Source: a virus. From it: 27,876 nucleotides of DNA. The translations under genes were made by a program, and so were the position numbers. The stretch spans positions 1-27,876 of IMG/VR virus record IMGVR_UViG_3300003323_000429; one strand, written 5' to 3'. Positions within the stretch are counted from its first letter, which is position 1. Every line of letters begins with the position of its first letter. Shown here one piece after another: positions 11,230 to 19,023 of this stretch. The notes beneath the pieces were generated by a model. The model saw nothing but the letters and a program-made list of their open reading frames with translations. It was not told the DNA's origin and did not search any database.

Positions 11230-11748
11230 ATGGTGAACCGAAGGGGCCAGGATGTGGTCCGGCAGCCGTCGGATGGCAACGCGATGGCGGCAACTGCGGG
11301 GTCGAAGGAGCTGGAGCCCCGGCGCTCCGACGGCACGGCCGCGAGGAAGGGGCACCTGGAGCGGGGCTGGGTGAAGCACCGGCTGGTGCGGGACTTCGCG
11401 CTGGGCGAGAAGACCGGGAAGGAGCTGGCCGAGCAGTACGGGGTCAGCCAGACCTCCATTTCCCAGTTCAAGAAGCGCCACGCCCTTGAAATCGAAGAGG
11501 TGAGGAACAACCTGGCCGACCAGTATGCGGGTGTGTGGGTCGCCAAGAAGATCGAGCGGATCCGCGAGTACCAGAACGCCGCCGAGAAGATGGCGTCCGG
11601 CGAGTCGGCCCGGTCCCAGGAGGTGCTGGTTTCGATCCTGAAGGCCGTCGCCGAGGAGCTGGGCGACCTTCCGGCCCGCACGCAGGTCAACGTGTCCAAC
11701 GAGAACGTCACGTACCAGATCGTCGGGGTGAGCGTCGATGACATCTGA
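11230..11748 (+). CDS. terminase small subunit
   Basis: 172 aa. A helix-turn-helix (TGKELAEQYGVSQTSISQFKKRH, roughly residues 62-84) follows a disordered basic N-terminus. A long helical segment (VRNNLADQYAGVWVAKKIERIREYQNAAEK) suits oligomerisation, and a C-terminal beta segment ends VSVDDI. It would recognise the packaging site and recruit the large subunit. The gene lies 227 bases before the large terminase gene. ATG at 11230 is seven bases after GGAGGAGG; a longer reading frame upstream runs into the G/T-rich tract and has no ribosome site. It heads the rightward late operon. Confidence 0.85.
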   Translation: MVNRRGQDVVRQPSDGNAMAATAGSKELEPRRSDGTAARKGHLERGWVKHRLVRDFALGEKTGKELAEQYGVSQTSISQFKKRHALEIEEVRNNLADQYAGVWVAKKIERIREYQNAAEKMASGESARSQEVLVSILKAVAEELGDLPARTQVNVSNENVTYQIVGVSVDDI

Positions 11749-11836
11749 CTGCGAGGGCAAGGGGTGCGAGTACCCGGAGCCTCACCGGCACGGGTTCGCC
11801 TGCGATAAGACGTGCGAGAGGTGTGGTGGGAGATGA
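11738..11836 (+). CDS. 32-aa Cys/His-rich peptide
   Basis: Thirty-two codons between the terminase subunits. It overlaps the small terminase by 11 bases and the next small gene by four (ATGA). CEGKGC near residue 5, the His pair HRH, CDKTC and CERC give six Cys and two His in 32 residues, so it is almost certainly a zinc-binding knuckle. GGGGTGAG precedes the ATG. Dense Cys spacing would be unlikely by chance in this composition. Role unknown; it may assist packaging or simply be a small insert. Confidence 0.55.
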   Translation: MTSDCEGKGCEYPEPHRHGFACDKTCERCGGR

Positions 11837-11985
11837 GGCACCTGCTGCATCGGTGGGCGTGGAGGTTCGCGTGCCGCCGGATCGTGTGCGTGATAGCCCG
11901 GAAGGGCACTGACGTGTACATGCTGTCGCCTGTCCAGATGGAGATCGTCTGGCTGGAGGGAAGGAGGGCGAACCGTGGCCGATGA
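11833..11985 (+). CDS. basic 50-aa hypothetical peptide
   Basis: Fifty codons starting MRHLLHRWAWRFACRRIVCVI, strongly basic with a hydrophobic stripe; it could be a membrane-active or nucleic-acid-binding peptide. The second half (KGTDVYMLSPVQMEIVWLEG) is more beta-like. It overlaps the preceding gene by four bases and the large terminase start by 11. GGTGGGAG precedes the ATG. The overlap chain supports it, but the coding signal is moderate. Confidence 0.5.
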   Translation: MRHLLHRWAWRFACRRIVCVIARKGTDVYMLSPVQMEIVWLEGRRANRGR

Positions 11986-13444
11986 GAGGCTGACGATCGA
12001 CGGCGAGGCGCTCGACGCCCATGTCGCCGACGCCGTGGGCCGGGCTGATGCCGCACGCCGGGAGGCCCGGCGCCAGCGTGCCCTTCAGCAGCACGGGCCG
12101 GTGCACCGGTACCAGCCGTACGGCACCGCGATCGACGCGTTCCGGTACAAGGGTCCCGAGCTGCTGTACGCCGGGCCCGCCGGTACGGGAAAGTCGAAGT
12201 GCCTGCTGGAGAAGCTGCACGCCGTCATGCTGAAGTACCCGGGGGCGCGCGGGCTCATCGTCCGCAAGACCCTGGCCAGCCTCGGTTCGACGGCCCTGGT
12301 GACCTTCGAGGAGCACGTCGCGAAGGAGCACCTGGCGTCCGGCGAGGTGAAGTGGTTCGGCGGCTCGGCGAAGGAGGCGGCCTGCTACCGGTACAAGAAC
12401 GGCTCACGCGTCGTGGTCGGCGGCATGGACAAGGCAATGAAGATCATGTCCTCGGAGTACGACATCGTCTACGCCCAGGAGTCGACGGAGCTCACCGAGG
12501 AGGACTGGGAGGCGATCACCACCCGTCTGCGTAACGGGAAGGTGCCCTACCAGCAGATCATCGCCGACGCGAACCCCGACGTGCCGACGCACTGGCTGAA
12601 GGTCCGCTGCGACACCGGCAGGACCCACCACATCCGGTCCCGGCACGAGGACAACCCGATCCTGTTCAACCAGAACCCGGACGGCACGACGGGCGCCCTC
12701 ACCGAGGAGGGCCGGAACTACATGTCCAAGCTGGACGCCCTGACCGGCGTCCGGTACATGCGTCTGCGCAAGGGCGTCTGGTGCGCGGCCGAGGGTCTGG
12801 TGTACGAGGAGTTCGACCCGAATATCCACCTGCACAAGAAGATCGGCGTGCCGCCCATCTCGTGGACGCGGTACATCACGGTCGACTTCGGCTACACCAA
12901 CCCGATGGTCGTGCAGTTCTGGGCGGAGGACGAGGACGGCAACCTCTACCTGTACAAGGAGCTGTACGCCACGAAGACGACGGTCGATGAGATGGCGCCG
13001 AAGATCAAGGAGGCGATGAACCTGAAGAAGGAGCCCCGCCCCCGGATGATCATCTGCGACCACGACGCCGAAGGCCGGGCCGTCCTGGAGCGCGAGCTCG
13101 GCATGTCGACCAAGGCGGCCAAGAAGTCGGTCGAGGACGGCATCCAGGCGGTCAAGAAGCGGCTGCGGGTCAACGAGGCCACCGGCAAGCCGGGCGTGTT
13201 CCTGTGCCAGGACGCCATCATCGAGCGGGACAAAGAGCTGGCCGACAAGAAGAAACCGACCTGCACCATCGATGAGATCGTCGGGTACATCTGGGACCGT
13301 GGCACGGCCATCGCCCAGCAGGCGGGCAAGCCCCCGAAGGAGATGCCCGTGAAGGCCGACGACCACGGCATGGACGCCATGCGGTACATGATCGCCGAGC
13401 GCGACCTGAAGTCCCGTCCCCGAGTCCGCACCATCACGTACTGA
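11975..13444 (+). CDS. terminase large subunit (ATPase and nuclease)
   Basis: 489 aa, start GTG with GGAGGG upstream. The packaging ATPase has Walker A AGPAGTGKSK (66-75), Walker B DIVYAQES (163-170) and a coupling region ending ANP (199-201). The nuclease domain has acidic residues in VDFGYTNP (Asp304), CDHDAEG (Asp362) and DDHGMDA (462-468), the RNase H-like arrangement. It drives DNA into proheads through the portal and cuts concatemers. Full-length and intact. It follows the small subunit and two tiny genes and precedes a membrane protein and the portal. The terminase class (cos or pac) cannot be told from this sequence alone. Confidence 0.95.
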   Translation: MADERLTIDGEALDAHVADAVGRADAARREARRQRALQQHGPVHRYQPYGTAIDAFRYKGPELLYAGPAGTGKSKCLLEKLHAVMLKYPGARGLIVRKTLASLGSTALVTFEEHVAKEHLASGEVKWFGGSAKEAACYRYKNGSRVVVGGMDKAMKIMSSEYDIVYAQESTELTEEDWEAITTRLRNGKVPYQQIIADANPDVPTHWLKVRCDTGRTHHIRSRHEDNPILFNQNPDGTTGALTEEGRNYMSKLDALTGVRYMRLRKGVWCAAEGLVYEEFDPNIHLHKKIGVPPISWTRYITVDFGYTNPMVVQFWAEDEDGNLYLYKELYATKTTVDEMAPKIKEAMNLKKEPRPRMIICDHDAEGRAVLERELGMSTKAAKKSVEDGIQAVKKRLRVNEATGKPGVFLCQDAIIERDKELADKKKPTCTIDEIVGYIWDRGTAIAQQAGKPPKEMPVKADDHGMDAMRYMIAERDLKSRPRVRTITY

Positions 13445-13454
13445 GGAGCCCTAG

Positions 13455-13739
13455 GTGTTCAAGAAGCGTGATCCGCTGCTGGACCCCCAGCCGAAGTGGA
13501 AGCAGAGGCGCGACCGGCTGGTAGCCTGGTGGCGTCGATCAAGGGATCAAAGGTCGCGGAGCCTCAAGAGCCTCAGGAAAGCAGCTCGCAGGGCCTTGAC
13601 CCTTGCGATTTCCGCAGTAGGGGCTACCCTGGTGGGGTACGGCGTGTGGATGATCTACCCCCCCGCCGGGTTCATCGTCGGAGGGGCAGTGCTCTGGATC
13701 CTCCAGTGGAACTACGGCAGCGAAGGGAGTGACGGGTGA
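13455..13739 (+). CDS. basic two-helix membrane protein between terminase and portal
   Basis: Ninety-four aa. The first 45 residues are very basic (KWKQRRDRLVAWWRRSRDQR). Two hydrophobic helices follow (ALTLAISAVGATLVGYGVWMI and GFIVGGAVLWILQ), with an acidic tail. GTG at 13455 has AGGAG eight bases upstream. The stop overlaps the portal start (GTGA). A membrane protein in the packaging module is unusual; possible roles are superinfection exclusion, anchoring of assembly to the membrane, or a holin-like role. No family recognised. Confidence 0.7.
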   Translation: MFKKRDPLLDPQPKWKQRRDRLVAWWRRSRDQRSRSLKSLRKAARRALTLAISAVGATLVGYGVWMIYPPAGFIVGGAVLWILQWNYGSEGSDG

Positions 13740-15112
13740 GCCGACTCGGCAGAGGCGTGTCAGCGCTCGTCAACCGCACTCCCGTCCCCATGGCTCCGAA
13801 GAACCCGGGCAAGACCGACTTCTTCAACATCGTCACCGGCCGTGGCGCCTCCACCGAGGAGAAGATGCGCCGGGGTATGGAGCAGTACGGCGAGGTCGGC
13901 ACCCTCTACGGCATCGTGAGCAGGCTGTCGGAGTCGTGCGGCCTGGTGCAGTGGCACCTGTACCGCAAGCCGACCGACGGCCGCCGGGTGATTCGCGAGG
14001 TTGAGACCCGCACCGAGATCCAGAAGCACGCCGCCCTGGACCTGCTCAGGAACCCGAACCCGCTGATGGACACGGTCGAGTTCATCGAGACCTCCGTCCA
14101 GCACTACGACACGGCCGGTGAGTTCGTCTGGGTCCTCGCCCACGGCTCGATCCGCGCCGCCGGACCGCTCCAGATCTGGCCGGTGCGCCCGGACCGGATG
14201 CGCGTCGTCACCTCCGACACCGAGGCCCTCACCGGCTACGTGTACGTCTCCCCCGACGGGGAGCGGGTGCCGCTGCTCAAGGACCAGGTCATCCACATCC
14301 GGCGGCCAAACCCGCTGGACCCCTACCGTGGCCTCGGGCCGGTGCAGTCGCTGGGCGTCAAGCTCGACTCGAACCGGCTGGCCGCCGAGTACGCCCGCAA
14401 CTTCTTCCTGAACTCCGCCGAGCCGGGCGGGATCATCGAGATCGAGGACCGGCTGGACGACGACGAGTTCCGCGAGCTGGTCTCCCGCTGGCGCGAGCAG
14501 CACCAGGGTGTCGCCAACGCCCACCGCGTCGCCGTCCTGGAGCAGGGCAAGTGGGTCGAGCGCAAGTACTCGATGCGCGACATGCACTTCCCCGAGCTGG
14601 CCGAGCTCAGCCGCGAGGACATCCGCGAGGCGTTCGGGTACCCGAAGGGGATGACCGGCGCCACCGAGGACGTCAACAAGGCGGTCGCCGACGCCAACGA
14701 ACGCATGTTCGGGCGCTACCTGCTCCGGCCGCGCCTGACGAAGGTCCGCTCCGGCCTGGCCGAGCTGCTGAAGCGGTTCGGTGAGACCGGCACCAACCTG
14801 GAGTTCGACTTCGATGACCCGGTGCCGGAGGACCGCGAGGCGGACTCGAAGGACCGGATCACGAAGGCCCAGGCCCTGAAGCTCTTCACGGAGGCCGGGG
14901 CTGACTGGGATGACGCCCTGGAGGTTCTGGGCCTGCCGCAGATGAAGCAGGACCAGATGAAGCTCCGGATGGCCCAGGAGGCGCACGACCGCGCCATGAA
15001 CCCCCCGGAGCCGATGCAGTCGTCGGCCGAGGGCACCGGGCGCGATCCCCGCACCCGGCCGAACCGAGAGCCCAAGAAGCCGAGCCCGGCGAGGGAGGCG
15101 AACGACGCATGA
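13736..15112 (+). CDS. portal protein (HK97-type)
   Basis: 458 aa. The N-terminal region (TLYGIVSRLSESCGLVQWHLYRK) and KDQVIHIRRPNPLDPYRGLGP, then NRLAAEYARNFFLNSAEPGGII and REDIREAFGYPKGM, are typical of HK97/phage SPP1-like portals. The dodecamer forms the DNA entry channel of the capsid and the terminase docking site. The disordered C-terminus (residues about 425-458) is Pro/Arg/Lys-rich. GTG start overlaps the previous stop and the last codons overlap the protease start (ATGA), keeping head genes translationally linked. Confidence 0.92.
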   Translation: MSRLGRGVSALVNRTPVPMAPKNPGKTDFFNIVTGRGASTEEKMRRGMEQYGEVGTLYGIVSRLSESCGLVQWHLYRKPTDGRRVIREVETRTEIQKHAALDLLRNPNPLMDTVEFIETSVQHYDTAGEFVWVLAHGSIRAAGPLQIWPVRPDRMRVVTSDTEALTGYVYVSPDGERVPLLKDQVIHIRRPNPLDPYRGLGPVQSLGVKLDSNRLAAEYARNFFLNSAEPGGIIEIEDRLDDDEFRELVSRWREQHQGVANAHRVAVLEQGKWVERKYSMRDMHFPELAELSREDIREAFGYPKGMTGATEDVNKAVADANERMFGRYLLRPRLTKVRSGLAELLKRFGETGTNLEFDFDDPVPEDREADSKDRITKAQALKLFTEAGADWDDALEVLGLPQMKQDQMKLRMAQEAHDRAMNPPEPMQSSAEGTGRDPRTRPNREPKKPSPAREANDA

Positions 15113-16119
15113 CGATCAAGGACTTCTTCGACTGGGACGTGCTGAACCGGGAGTTCTCCGAGGACCAGCGGCGCGCGATGGCCGAGAAGGGCCAGGCGAT
15201 GCCCGACGGGTCGTACCCGATCGCGACCAGGGAGGACCTGGAGAACGCGATCCAGGCCATCGGGCGTGCCAAGGACCCGGAGGCGACCAAGCGGCACATC
15301 AAGAAGCGGGCCCGAGCGCTCGGCCTGGAGGAGCTGATCCCCGAGGGCTGGGGCGGCGGTCCGCAGGACTACACCCCCCGGCGTCCGAAGGCGCGTGCCA
15401 GCAAGGACTGGTACCGGATCGAGAACAAGGCGACCGGCCCGTCCGACATCTTCATCTACGACGAGATCGGCGGCTTCGGTGTCAGCGTGGGCGACTTCCT
15501 CGCCGAGGTGCGCGACGTCAAGGGGCCGGTCAACCTGCACCTGAACAGCCCCGGCGGGGACGTCTTCGACGGCATGGCCGTCTACGCGGCCCTGAAGCGG
15601 CGCGAGGAGCCCACCACGGTCGTCGTGGACGGTCTGGCGGCTTCCATTGCCTCCGTCATCGCTCTGGGCGCTGACAAGGTCGTCATGGCCCCCAAGGCCA
15701 AGATGATGATCCACGACGGCTGGACGAACGCTGCCGGGAACGCCCAGGACTTCCGCAAGCTGGTCGACCTGCTCGACTCCACCTCGAACACCATCGCCTC
15801 CGTCTACGACGACAAGGCCGGTGGGGGCGTCGAGTTCTGGCGCGAGCGGATGCAGGCCGAGACCTGGTACTCCGCCGACGAGGCGCTCCAGGCCGGTCTG
15901 ATCGATGAGATCGAGGGGCAGGCCAAGGCCCGCGACGACTTCGATCTGTCGATGTTCAACTACGCTGGCCGGGAGAAGGCGCCCGAGCCGGTACTCAAGC
16001 CTGCGGCCAAGGCCGTGGAACCCCCGGCGGTTTCCGTCGCCGACAAGGAGGACAACGCGAAGCCCTTCACCTGGGACTTCGCCGAGTTCAAGAGTGCTCT
16101 CCAGGAGGGAGTGAAGTAG
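15109..16119 (+). CDS. ClpP-type (S14) head maturation protease with N-terminal DUF6582-like domain
   Basis: 336 aa. Residues about 1-82 form a separate helical unit (GSYPIATREDLENAIQAIGR, KRHIKKRARALGLEELIPEGW) that resembles the small DUF6582 domain seen in phage head proteins. Residues about 100-260 are the protease: NSPGGDVFDGM (oxyanion strand), Ser179 in LAASIAS and His202 in MIHDG. The C-terminus is acidic/Pro-rich. It cleaves the scaffold and capsid delta domain. Its stop overlaps the capsid GTG by one base (TAGTG). Full-length for the family plus the N-terminal extension. Confidence 0.9.
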   Translation: MTIKDFFDWDVLNREFSEDQRRAMAEKGQAMPDGSYPIATREDLENAIQAIGRAKDPEATKRHIKKRARALGLEELIPEGWGGGPQDYTPRRPKARASKDWYRIENKATGPSDIFIYDEIGGFGVSVGDFLAEVRDVKGPVNLHLNSPGGDVFDGMAVYAALKRREEPTTVVVDGLAASIASVIALGADKVVMAPKAKMMIHDGWTNAAGNAQDFRKLVDLLDSTSNTIASVYDDKAGGGVEFWRERMQAETWYSADEALQAGLIDEIEGQAKARDDFDLSMFNYAGREKAPEPVLKPAAKAVEPPAVSVADKEDNAKPFTWDFAEFKSALQEGVK

Positions 16120-17471
16120 TGGCAAAGATCACGATCCCCGAGTCGCAGAACGAGCTGGAAGAGCTGCTCAGCGACGGGACCAAGGTCCAGAACCTGATGG
16201 CCGAGGGCCAGTTCAAGGACGTCGTCGCGGCCTACGCCAAGACCGTCGCCCAGAAGGACCAGGACCTCCAGCGCCAGGTCAAGGAGGAGACGCAGCGCGT
16301 CCTCGCCGAGTATCTGCGCGAGAACGAGAACGTCAAGGGCCTGGAGCTGCTGGACCGGGGTGGTGTCGACGCGGTCACCACGTCCGCCAAGGCCCACTTC
16401 CAGCCCAAGGCTCTCGGCGCGAAGTACAGCGCGAAGGAGTACGGCGAGACCCTCGCCCAGTTCCTCATCGACATCAGCCCCAAGGCCTACATGACCGCCG
16501 AGCTGGCGGCCAAGCGCGAGAACCTGAAGAACGCCGCCGCGTCCTCGGGTGAGCCCGCGTCCGGCGGCTTCCTGGTCCCGGAGGCGTTCCGGGCCGAGCT
16601 GCTCAGCCTGTCGCTGGAAGCCTCCGTCGTCCGGCCGCGTGCGCGGATCGTCCCGATGGAGACCTCGCGGGTCGTCTACCCGTACATCGACGACACCAGC
16701 CACGCCACCAACGTGTTCGGCGGCGTCCAGGGCTACTGGACCCCCGAGTCCGGCCAGATGACCGACGTCGCGGCCACCTTCGGGCGCCTCGTGCTGGAGG
16801 CCTGGAAGCTGACGGCGTTCGCGAACGTCCCCAACGAGCTGATCGCCGACTCGGCCGTCTCGTTCGAGGCGTTCATCCGCTCGACGTTCCCGCAGGCCCT
16901 GGCCTACTTCGCCGACGTCGCGTTCCTCAGCGGCTCCGGCGCCGGTCAGCCGCTGGGCATCCTGACCTCCGGCAACGCCGCGCGGGTCTCGGTGGCCAAG
17001 GAGACCGGCCAGGCGGCCGACACCATCGTCTGGCAGAACATCGTCAAGATGTACTCCCGGATGCTGCCGCAGTCCCTCGCGTCGGCCGTCTGGGTTGTCT
17101 CCCCGGACGTCTTCCCCGAGCTGGCCACCATGGCCCTCTCGGTGGGCACCGGCGGTGGCCCGGTCTGGCTGAACAACGGCGTGGGCGGCCCCCCGGCGAC
17201 CATCCTCGGCCGCCCGGTCATCGTGTCGGAGAAGGTGGAGAACCTGGGCGACCAGGGCGACATCAACTTCATCGACTTCAACTACTACCTGGTGGGCGAC
17301 CGCCAGGCGATGACGGTCAGCTCTTCGGAGCACTTCCGCTTCCAGAACGGCGAGACGAGCTTCAAGTTCGTGGAACGTCTGGATGGCCGTCCGTGGCTCC
17401 AGAGCGCGCTGACCCCGCGCAACGGCGGTCCGACCCTGAGCCCGTTCGTCACCCTCGACGCGCGAGCCTGA
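16119..17471 (+). CDS. major capsid protein, HK97 fold
   Basis: 450 aa. Residues about 1-140 are charged and helical, including QKDQDLQRQVKEETQRVLAEY, a delta/scaffolding region presumably removed by the upstream protease. The HK97 fold begins near ASGGFLVPEAFRAELL (147-162). The P-domain and E-loop region (YPYIDDTSHATNVFGGVQGYW) and the C-terminal MTVSSSEHFRFQNGETSFKF strand match the family. Start is GTG overlapping the protease stop. Two strong hairpins immediately downstream suggest that transcription is reduced after this gene, giving capsid the highest late dosage. Confidence 0.95.
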   Translation: MAKITIPESQNELEELLSDGTKVQNLMAEGQFKDVVAAYAKTVAQKDQDLQRQVKEETQRVLAEYLRENENVKGLELLDRGGVDAVTTSAKAHFQPKALGAKYSAKEYGETLAQFLIDISPKAYMTAELAAKRENLKNAAASSGEPASGGFLVPEAFRAELLSLSLEASVVRPRARIVPMETSRVVYPYIDDTSHATNVFGGVQGYWTPESGQMTDVAATFGRLVLEAWKLTAFANVPNELIADSAVSFEAFIRSTFPQALAYFADVAFLSGSGAGQPLGILTSGNAARVSVAKETGQAADTIVWQNIVKMYSRMLPQSLASAVWVVSPDVFPELATMALSVGTGGGPVWLNNGVGGPPATILGRPVIVSEKVENLGDQGDINFIDFNYYLVGDRQAMTVSSSEHFRFQNGETSFKFVERLDGRPWLQSALTPRNGGPTLSPFVTLDARA

Positions 17472-17477
17472 TCCAAC

Positions 17478-17509
17478 CCGGGGGAGGGCAATGAACCCCC
17501 CTCCCCCGG
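17478..17509 (+). terminator. strong hairpin after the capsid gene
   Basis: CCGGGGGAGGG (17478-17488) and CCCTCCCCCGG (17499-17509) form a perfect 11-bp stem with a 10-base loop, 6 bases after the capsid stop. It is the most stable simple hairpin seen in the window. Without a U-tract it may be a partial terminator or an mRNA-stabilising 3' structure. Confidence 0.8.
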
Positions 17510-17515
17510 TCACCC

Positions 17516-17539
17516 CCCAGGGCATTGAAACCCCCTGGG
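17516..17539 (+). terminator. second hairpin after the capsid gene
   Basis: CCCAGGG (17516-17522) and CCCTGGG (17533-17539) form a perfect 7-bp stem with a 10-base loop, directly after the first hairpin and 10 bases before the ribosome site region of the next gene. The tandem arrangement suggests attenuation rather than full stop. Confidence 0.6.
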
Positions 17540-17555
17540 AGAACAGGAGAAGAAC

Positions 17556-18032
17556 ATGGCGAGTGGAGACGGCCTCGGCCGGGTTTTCAACGTCATCAAG
17601 ACCGCGTCGGGGCTGAACATCCCCCTGACGAAGTGCGGTGCTGTGACCTTCGTCTTCGGTGACGCGGGTACCGGTGCGGCCATCGCGACCGTCACGCAGA
17701 CCGACTCGACCGGCGTGAACAGCGAGATCGACCTGAACATCTTCACGGTGTCCGGGACGGTCGGCTCGAACGGCGAGTCCCGCGCCTACACCGGCCCGGA
17801 CGTCGGCGGCACCTGGCTGGAGAACGGCGCTGCCGACTTCACCGACAACACGTTCGACCTGTCGGACGAGACCACCAACGACACGGGCGTCTTCACCGTC
17901 CGTGCCGAGCAGCTCTCCGACGGCTACGACCAGGTTCAGGTCACCGTGGACACCGGTCTGTGCTTCGCGATCCTGCACGACCTCCGCGTCCAGCGGCGTC
18001 CGCAGAACCTCCAGTCCAGCCTGACGGTCTGA
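17556..18032 (+). CDS. putative head decoration/structural protein, 158 aa
   Basis: 158 aa, beta-rich and Thr/Gly/Asp-rich, with segments such as CGAVTFVFGDAGTGAAIATVTQ and EIDLNIFTVSGTVGSNGES. The C-terminal half includes TGVFTVRAEQLSDGYDQVQVTV and ends in a basic tail (LRVQRRPQNLQSSL). The position right after the capsid gene and the composition suit a decoration or capsid-binding protein. ATG at 17556 follows AGGAGAAGA. A strong hairpin pair upstream sets it apart from capsid transcription. Function is inferred from position. Confidence 0.65.
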   Translation: MASGDGLGRVFNVIKTASGLNIPLTKCGAVTFVFGDAGTGAAIATVTQTDSTGVNSEIDLNIFTVSGTVGSNGESRAYTGPDVGGTWLENGAADFTDNTFDLSDETTNDTGVFTVRAEQLSDGYDQVQVTVDTGLCFAILHDLRVQRRPQNLQSSLTV

Positions 18033-18048
18033 GGGGAGTGATCAGACA

Positions 18049-18525
18049 ATGAGCACCCTCATCAACAACACCGAGCTGCGGGAGATCGCCCTCGGCCGGT
18101 ACGTCCAGGGGCAGTCCTCGACGATCGGCGCGGGCGGCGGCACCAAGCAGCTCTTCACCGTCGCTGGCGGCGAGGTGCTGATCACGGCGCTCTGGGGGAA
18201 GGCCACCACGGCGATCACCCTGGACACCGAGACCCTCGCGATCCAGATCGACCCGACCACCGGTACGACCGTCACGTGGGTGCAGGCCACCGACGTCGGC
18301 ACGACCGACACGGCTGTGGGCGACATCCTGGGCTTCAAGGACCAGGGTGACGGCACCGTCGACTTCCTGGTCAACGGCCAGCCTCTGTCCGGCTACATCG
18401 CGACGACCGGCGAGATCGAGCTCGTCGCCGCGAACGTGACCGGCACCGAGGACGGCGTGATGGACTGGTTCTGCACCTATGTGCCGCTGACCGCTGGCGC
18501 GTCCGTGGTTGCAGCCACCACCTGA
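18049..18525 (+). CDS. putative head structural protein, 158 aa
   Basis: 158 aa with regular beta strands (QLFTVAGGEVLITALWGKATTAI, ETLAIQIDPTTGTTVTWVQA) and few charged residues, typical of virion proteins. It begins MSTLINNTELREIALGRYVQ and ends TAGASVVAATT. ATG at 18049 follows GGGGAG. It has the same length as the preceding gene but no obvious sequence identity. A decoration or head-completion role is plausible from position. A hairpin follows the stop at 18537-18573. Confidence 0.65.
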   Translation: MSTLINNTELREIALGRYVQGQSSTIGAGGGTKQLFTVAGGEVLITALWGKATTAITLDTETLAIQIDPTTGTTVTWVQATDVGTTDTAVGDILGFKDQGDGTVDFLVNGQPLSGYIATTGEIELVAANVTGTEDGVMDWFCTYVPLTAGASVVAATT

Positions 18526-18536
18526 TCGACCCCATC

Positions 18537-18573
18537 GAACGGCCGCTCGTCCACTCCGGGCGGGTGGCCGTTC
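18537..18573 (+). terminator. hairpin after the second head protein gene
   Basis: GAACGGCC (18537-18544) and GGCCGTTC (18566-18573) form a perfect 8-bp stem with a 21-base loop, 11 bases after the stop. It may modulate read-through to the following small genes. Confidence 0.6.
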
Positions 18574-18593
18574 CTGTACCCCGAGGAGGATCG

Positions 18594-18821
18594 GTGGCGA
18601 ACGAGGAGCGCATCCTGGACAAGCTCGACAGCCTCGAAGGCAAGACAACCGAGGTGCTGGTCGGGCTCGCGAGGGTCGAAGAGCAGATCAAGGACGTCCC
18701 GGACCTGAAGGCCCGGGTGTCGGCGCTGGAGAAGTGGCGCTGGACGGCCATGGGCGCCATCGCGGCTTCCGGCGGGTCCCTCGTGATCTCGCTGGTCAGC
18801 GCGCTGAAGGGCGTGAGCTGA
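18594..18821 (+). CDS. XhlA-like coiled-coil plus C-terminal membrane helix protein, 75 aa
   Basis: 75 aa from GTG at 18594, with GAGGAGG seven bases upstream. Residues about 1-47 form a coiled coil (ILDKLDSLEGKTTEVLVGLARVEEQIKD) and residues about 49-72 a membrane helix (WTAMGAIAASGGSLVISLV). This is the architecture of XhlA/hemolysin-like lysis accessory proteins. Its place in the head module, instead of next to an endolysin, is odd. It could be a late membrane-associated lysis factor or an accessory of virion assembly. Architecture is clear; role is inferred. Confidence 0.6.
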   Translation: MANEERILDKLDSLEGKTTEVLVGLARVEEQIKDVPDLKARVSALEKWRWTAMGAIAASGGSLVISLVSALKGVS

Positions 18822-18822
18822 G

Positions 18823-19023
18823 GTGGCGTGGGAGCAGCTCCAGGCGATGCTCCAGGAGGCCCGGGACATCGACCAGCGGGACCGGTCGACTCCGCCCACC
18901 TCCTGTCCGAACGACAACACGGCGCTGCGGGAGGGCCCGAACGGCACGCTGTACTGCCCGTGGGACGGGCTGGTCTGGCCGGAGGACGCGAGCGCCTGGG
19001 GGGAGTTCCCCGGGTCCTACTGA
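18823..19023 (+). CDS. small zinc-knuckle protein, 66 aa
   Basis: 66 aa with an N-terminal helix (WEQLQAMLQEARDIDQRD), then SCPNDNTALREGPNGTLYCPWDG, in which Cys28 and Cys45 and nearby Asp residues suggest a half ribbon. The C-terminus ends WGEFPGSY. Similar small proteins of the form C-P-x-D-x-x-x-L ... L-x-C-P-x-D-G are frequent near capsid genes of actinophages; function not known to me. GTG at 18823 sits one base after the stop of the preceding gene. Confidence 0.7.
   Translation: MAWEQLQAMLQEARDIDQRDRSTPPTSCPNDNTALREGPNGTLYCPWDGLVWPEDASAWGEFPGSY

Noticed and set aside
10789-12056. Leftward open frames through the G/T-rich tract (Tyr/Pro/Thr/His-rich peptides)
   Set aside because: Composition simply mirrors the GTGGG repeats; no ribosome site and no normal protein character.
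15960-17978. 672-residue open frame antisense to the capsid genes
   Set aside because: Shadow of high-GC coding on the plus strand; it is antisense to two well-supported genes and has no recognisable domain.
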